DNA of 64,000 bases from Piper betle (taxonomy: Eukaryota; Streptophyta; Magnoliopsida; Piperales; Piperaceae). The position numbers and the translations under genes are program-made. The stretch is from contig JAURVB010001786.1 of the NCBI GenBank assembly GCA_033002965.1, positions 1 through 64,000 on the forward strand, given 5' to 3'. Shown piece by piece: positions 62,120 through 64,000 of this stretch; position 1 is the stretch's first letter, and each line of letters begins with the position of its first letter. Below the pieces are notes generated by a model. It saw only the letters and a program-made list of their open reading frames with translations. It had not been told where the DNA came from and made no database searches.

Positions 62120-63363
62120 TCACTTGAGTTTGGTGCTGAAAGCGGAGAGGTCGAGGAAATGGATTCTTGGGATGGTTTGTGCTTCCTCCCTCTCTTTTGC
62201 TGTGTTGTATCCCCACTTGTCTGCATAACAGAGGTGAGGTGAATGGATCAGAAGGTGAATGTGATGGAATGGGCAGATGAAAACAAACCTAGATATAAGT
62301 TCCATCCATCTAATTCAGGCTCCTGAGTGTCGCCAAGCGATCTTCGACGAAGCAATGTTCAGAATCCAGATTGTGCAGTGTGTTAAGAGTCCTCAAATAA
62401 AAGCTATGGAGTATGAAATGGAATGATGGTGAAAACTTTGCTTTCTTACTGGAGTGTCATGCCTCGGTGCTCTGGTTGCTTTTGGAGCGTCTTCTGGACT
62501 TCAACTTTGGGGTTGCACACAAATGTGAAGTGATGGCATCAAGTTTAAGGCAAAAAGCATGAATAGAATTGAAGTGTCCAGTGCTCACCCGCATCCCAAG
62601 CCATACATCCTCTCCGGTGGAATGGTTACTTCCGCGAGAACTCTTAAGTAATGCGTCTGCAAACCTACTCTGATATCCACAGAAAGACACAACCAAAACA
62701 AAGAACAAAGAATGAATTATTAGAATCTAGGCCAAAGCATACAATTTTTCCAATTAAGAAAACAATGCTCAATGCTAATTTGGATGTTAACAAAGATTAA
62801 GCCACTGGCAATTCTAGGATGGTAAGGAAGAGAGCAAGTATAATACCGGCTTGGTTGTGACAATGTAGATTTTTAAACTTGCAAATCTGAGAGCATCGGC
62901 TATTCCAGGGTATAATCTGAATAGGAGCAGTTCATTGATATTATCAGCTTTCAAAATACATCCGCTTGATAAGATGTGAATTAGTTGAAGATGCCATTGT
63001 TACCTGTTAGCTCCAACCCAACCTGCTAAATCTGTTTCCACCCAATCATCCCTAACTTTCCCAAAAAACTCGATCAAATCATCCCGGTTTCGTTCCCACT
63101 CTTTCATGATGATAGGCTTTATCTTCAACTAATTCTCAAGAATCCCTTGAACAGTGAGACCATCTGCCACCTGCACCATTGCACCTCTTAATTACATTTG
63201 AGGTTCAGAAACACGAACAAATCCCCTAATAAGCTTTTTGTGATCAAAACAGAGCAAAAGGAAAGGATGTTACCGAGGATTTCCTAGTGGATGGGAACTG
63301 AATCTCCAGAAGCAGTTTCACACGCAATACATTTTCATAACCAGTTTCTACCACAGGTCGGAC
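62120..63363 (-). pseudogene. HAD-superfamily hydrolase, decayed 3' part
   Basis: Minus-strand exons: 63,363-63,274; 63,170-63,004; 62,916-62,847; 62,669-62,589; about 62,512-62,451; about 62,390-62,289; 62,220-62,120. Matches to the plant haloacid-dehalogenase-like hydrolase family: VRPVVETGYENVLRVKLLLE, VADGLTVQGILEN, DDWVETDLAGWVGANR, LYPGIADALRFAS, KIYIVTTK, SRFADAL, FVEDRLATL, EPELDGWNLYL and WGYNTAKEREEA. Lesions: TAG at 63,129-63,131 where the family has Trp; a frameshift after SRFADALL; an apparent acceptor AG lost before PKVEV; and a deletion with frameshift between RLATL and EPELDG. The N-terminal nucleophile exon (DFDGVLCDS-type) is not in the window. It converges tail-to-tail with the SRC2-like gene. 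Confidence 0.87.
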
Positions 63364-64000
63364 CTATCATAAAGATTCCAGTAGAAAGAAAATAAAGAAA
63401 GAACAAGAACCATATTCCCACAATAGTCACAGTCGAATAGGACTTAATAATGACACAGGGCTTTCCAGATATCCAGCATAAGAATGGCAACAAGCAACAT
63501 GACATAATACCAGGCCTACAGTGAAAAGAAGATAAAATGGATGGACTGGATTTGTTGAATTAATTACACAACAACTTATAGATAAAAATTTTCATGGTAT
63601 CAACAATGAAATGAGTATATCACAACTGAATATTTCTCAAAGTAAAATTTTCATGTCACAGATTCCTGCATGTTAAAAAATAAAGTTGCATTTGGACATA
63701 GAAACAGTAATATCAATGCAATATATAACTGCATTATGCAATCTTACTTTAAAGAATGCATGTAAATTCCATGGAGGAGCTTGAAGCCAGTCAGAAATCT
63801 TTGTACATGGGACTTTGGTTCAATATATCCTCCATTAAAAATGAACATGATGCATTGCCAAAAGAAATTCATTTTCATTCAAAAAGGATGACATTTAGCA
63901 CCAGCATTATAGAAGCATCAATCCTTCAGATTTTGATTCCAGCAGTAAACTATTTAGAGCTTGAAATATGGTAATAAGAAGTAGTGAAGGTCTCTTACTA
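63364..64000. other. AT-rich sequence upstream of the HAD fragment
   Basis: It may be an intron of the HAD gene or flanking DNA. I see no HAD N-terminal exon on the minus strand. Confidence 0.4.

Noticed and set aside
63129..63131. Reading the HAD TAG as recoding
   Set aside because: Several other lesions in the same gene, and no known recoding in this family.
1..64000. tRNA or rRNA genes
   Set aside because: None noticed by eye; short tRNA genes cannot be excluded without a covariance-model scan.

Overview
This window is nuclear DNA from a flowering plant. The genes have many AT-rich GT-AG introns, all recognisable products are plant families (BRAHMA ATPase, E2F-DP partner, beta-cyanoalanine synthase, FAR1-like transposase, DUF295 F-box-type protein), and the intergenic DNA is full of plant retrotransposon and foldback debris. 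The very GC-rich intronless C2 gene beside AT-rich neighbours would suit a monocot, but I cannot fix the species.

Layout. 1-13 kb is gene-poor: a FAR1/FRS-type DNA transposon relic (about 1.58-5.0 kb), a GC-rich foldback element sitting inside a (TA)n microsatellite (11.19-12.0 kb), tandem duplications and LTR-type repeats. 13.1-18.8 kb is an intact 8-exon SURP/G-patch splicing-factor gene (+). 19.4-24.1 kb is an E2F dimerisation-partner (DP) gene (+) with a Helitron-like insertion in an intron, followed by a decayed DUF295 gene. 25-36.4 kb is again repeats: a Helitron-like element, a probable solo LTR, a Gypsy-like LTR with a minisatellite, a complete miniature LTR retrotransposon (33.05-34.48 kb), a Copia-like LTR end and a small unrecognised two-exon fragment. 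37.4-49.6 kb is the 15-exon SWI/SNF ATPase gene BRM (-). 51.8-55.3 kb is an intron-containing fibrillarin pseudogene (+). 57.1-59.6 kb is mitochondrial beta-cyanoalanine/cysteine synthase (+). 61.0-61.9 kb is an SRC2-like C2 gene (+). 62.1-63.4 kb is the 3' part of a decayed HAD-hydrolase gene (-) that continues or is lost to the right.

Together: BRM and DP act in chromatin and cell-cycle transcription, the SURP/G-patch protein in pre-mRNA splicing, and the cyanoalanine synthase detoxifies cyanide from ethylene synthesis. They are ordinary dispersed plant genes, not a cluster. The two most useful observations are (1) a repeated pattern of single-base losses in short homopolymers that breaks the frames of otherwise perfect genes (BRM, cyanoalanine synthase, C2, probably DP), which looks like consensus error, in contrast to the fibrillarin and HAD copies, which carry true nonsense and splice-site lesions; and (2) a FAR1-like transposon whose terminal inverted repeats share architecture with the foldback element embedded in (TA)n.
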